From positions 1 through 5,757 of the forward strand of contig JAGXIA010000081.1 in the NCBI GenBank assembly GCA_024635885.1: DNA of 5,757 bases. Direction: 5' to 3'. Below are positions 5,297 through 5,757 of the stretch, piece after piece. The position numbers and the translations under genes were made by a program. Source of the stretch: Helicobacteraceae bacterium. GTDB taxonomy: Bacteria > Campylobacterota > Campylobacteria > Campylobacterales > Sulfurimonadaceae. Every line of letters starts with the position of its first letter. The stretch's first letter is position 1. The notes beneath the pieces are model-generated. The model saw only the letters and a list, made by a program, of their open reading frames with translations. It searched no databases and was not told the origin of the DNA.

Positions 5297-5560
5297 ATGA
5301 AAATCACAGCACTTTTCCTTTACTTAATCTTTATTACTATAAACTTGTCTGCAGACAAAAATTGGATTCCGATAGGACCTGCAGACAAAGCCCCACAAAA
5401 AAATACTCAACTAGAGGTCAATCCTTCTCAAATAGAGCCAATAAATAAAATTATGAAAAATGTAATGCTTATTAAACAATTGATAGATCATACTAAAAAA
5501 GAAGAATCAGTTGCCAATGAGAAAGATTGGTTTGTATTGAATGATGAGAATAAGGAGTGA
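5297..5560 (+). CDS. Small secreted protein of unknown function
   Basis: 87 residues. The first 18 form a typical Sec signal peptide: MK, a hydrophobic core (ITALFLYLIFITI), then NLSA with probable cleavage after A19. The mature part of about 68 residues is hydrophilic, has no cysteine and so is not a lipoprotein, and looks like a short periplasmic protein with a Pro-rich start (WIPIGPADKAP) and a helical, charged C-terminal half. ADK occurs twice (19-21 and 29-31), encoded by an exact 11-base repeat. No known domain is recognised. No clear ribosome site precedes the ATG at 5297; a mini-frame (ATG ATG TCA CTA TGA, 5286-5300) overlaps the start. Its stop overlaps the start of the exonuclease gene, so the two are translationally linked, although a secreted protein and a nuclease have no evident common task. 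Confidence 0.7.
   Translation: MKITALFLYLIFITINLSADKNWIPIGPADKAPQKNTQLEVNPSQIEPINKIMKNVMLIKQLIDHTKKEESVANEKDWFVLNDENKE
5349..5389 (+). repeat. Short in-frame direct repeat in the secreted-protein gene
   Basis: CTGCAGACAAA occurs at 5349-5359 and again at 5379-5389, exactly 30 nt (10 codons) apart. The copies encode the two ADK motifs at the start of the mature protein and may be an old small duplication. Confidence 0.6.
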
Positions 5561-5757
5561 TAGTTTTAGACTTTGAAACTAACTCGGCAAATATTCATGA
5601 TGTAATTGAAGTAGCCGCTTTTCGTGTTGAACGGGTGAGTAATGAATATAAAGTTATAGACACTTTTCATCGTTACTATTTCTCCGAGTATGAAGTAAAC
5701 CCTCATGCACTTGCTGTACATAAATTATCTCCTGATAGACTTGAGAGATTAAGAAAA
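5557..5757 (+). CDS. DnaQ-like (DEDD family) 3'-5' exonuclease, N-terminal part
   Basis: The first 67 codons of a gene that continues past the window end. The product opens with VIVLDFETN, the Exo I motif (DxE: D5, E7) found at the extreme N-terminus of DnaQ/RNase T-type exonucleases. IEVAAFRV (17-24) follows as the next strand, and the segment VNPHALAVHKLSPDRL (47-62) matches the conserved NPxxxxxHxL region between Exo I and Exo II of this superfamily. Such enzymes remove nucleotides from DNA or RNA 3' ends with two metal ions; which nucleic acid is used cannot be told from this part. The start is GTG at 5557, fixed by an in-frame TAA at 5551-5553. It overlaps the TGA of the preceding gene in a GTGA junction, suggesting reinitiation. 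The AAGGAG at 5552-5557 overlaps the start codon itself. Confidence 0.8.
   Translation, partial: MIVLDFETNSANIHDVIEVAAFRVERVSNEYKVIDTFHRYYFSEYEVNPHALAVHKLSPDRLERLRK

Noticed and set aside
5286..5300. Mini-frame ATG ATG TCA CTA TGA as a leader peptide for the secreted protein
   Set aside because: Only four codons, no ribosome site, and such overlaps arise easily by chance; noted only in the gene entry.

Overview
The window looks like an accessory stretch of a free-living Campylobacterota chromosome, most likely a Sulfurimonas- or Sulfuricurvum-like organism. The reasons are low GC, AT-rich spacers with clear -10 boxes but no good -35 boxes, the style of the GGDEF/EAL protein, and a DUF3147 membrane protein. 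The genus is inferred from protein style only; there is no rRNA or other phylogenetic marker here.

Left part (1-1900, minus strand): a small DUF3147-type inner-membrane protein is followed 54 nt downstream by a GGDEF-EAL protein. The GGDEF half is degenerate (SADEF) while the EAL half keeps its catalytic residues, so the predicted activity is c-di-GMP breakdown. Bases 1-98 hold no complete gene, only an AT-rich hairpin and possibly the last codons of a plus-strand gene.

Middle part (about 1900-5164, plus strand): after a divergent promoter region comes a compact three-gene cluster. It comprises a formate/nitrite transporter (FNT) family channel, cyanate hydratase (cynS) with its Arg/Glu/Ser catalytic set intact, and, 13 nt later, a fused PP2C phosphatase plus Ser/Thr kinase with a C-terminal membrane anchor. 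This is the most interesting unit in the window. It reads as an anion (cyanate or nitrite) uptake and use module with its own membrane-bound reversible phosphorylation switch. Sampled GC is clearly higher in the transporter and cynS (about 43-48% on sampled lines) than in the GGDEF-EAL gene (20-25%), consistent with acquisition by transfer or with strong expression selection.

Right part (5165-5757, plus strand): a 132-nt spacer with a good -10 box is followed by a small secreted protein of unknown function. Its stop codon overlaps the GTG start of a DnaQ-like 3'-5' exonuclease that runs off the window end.

Overall: a c-di-GMP gene pair, a cyanate/FNT/kinase-phosphatase operon, and the start of a separate two-gene operon. 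No rRNA, tRNA, CRISPR array, insertion sequence or attachment site was recognised.
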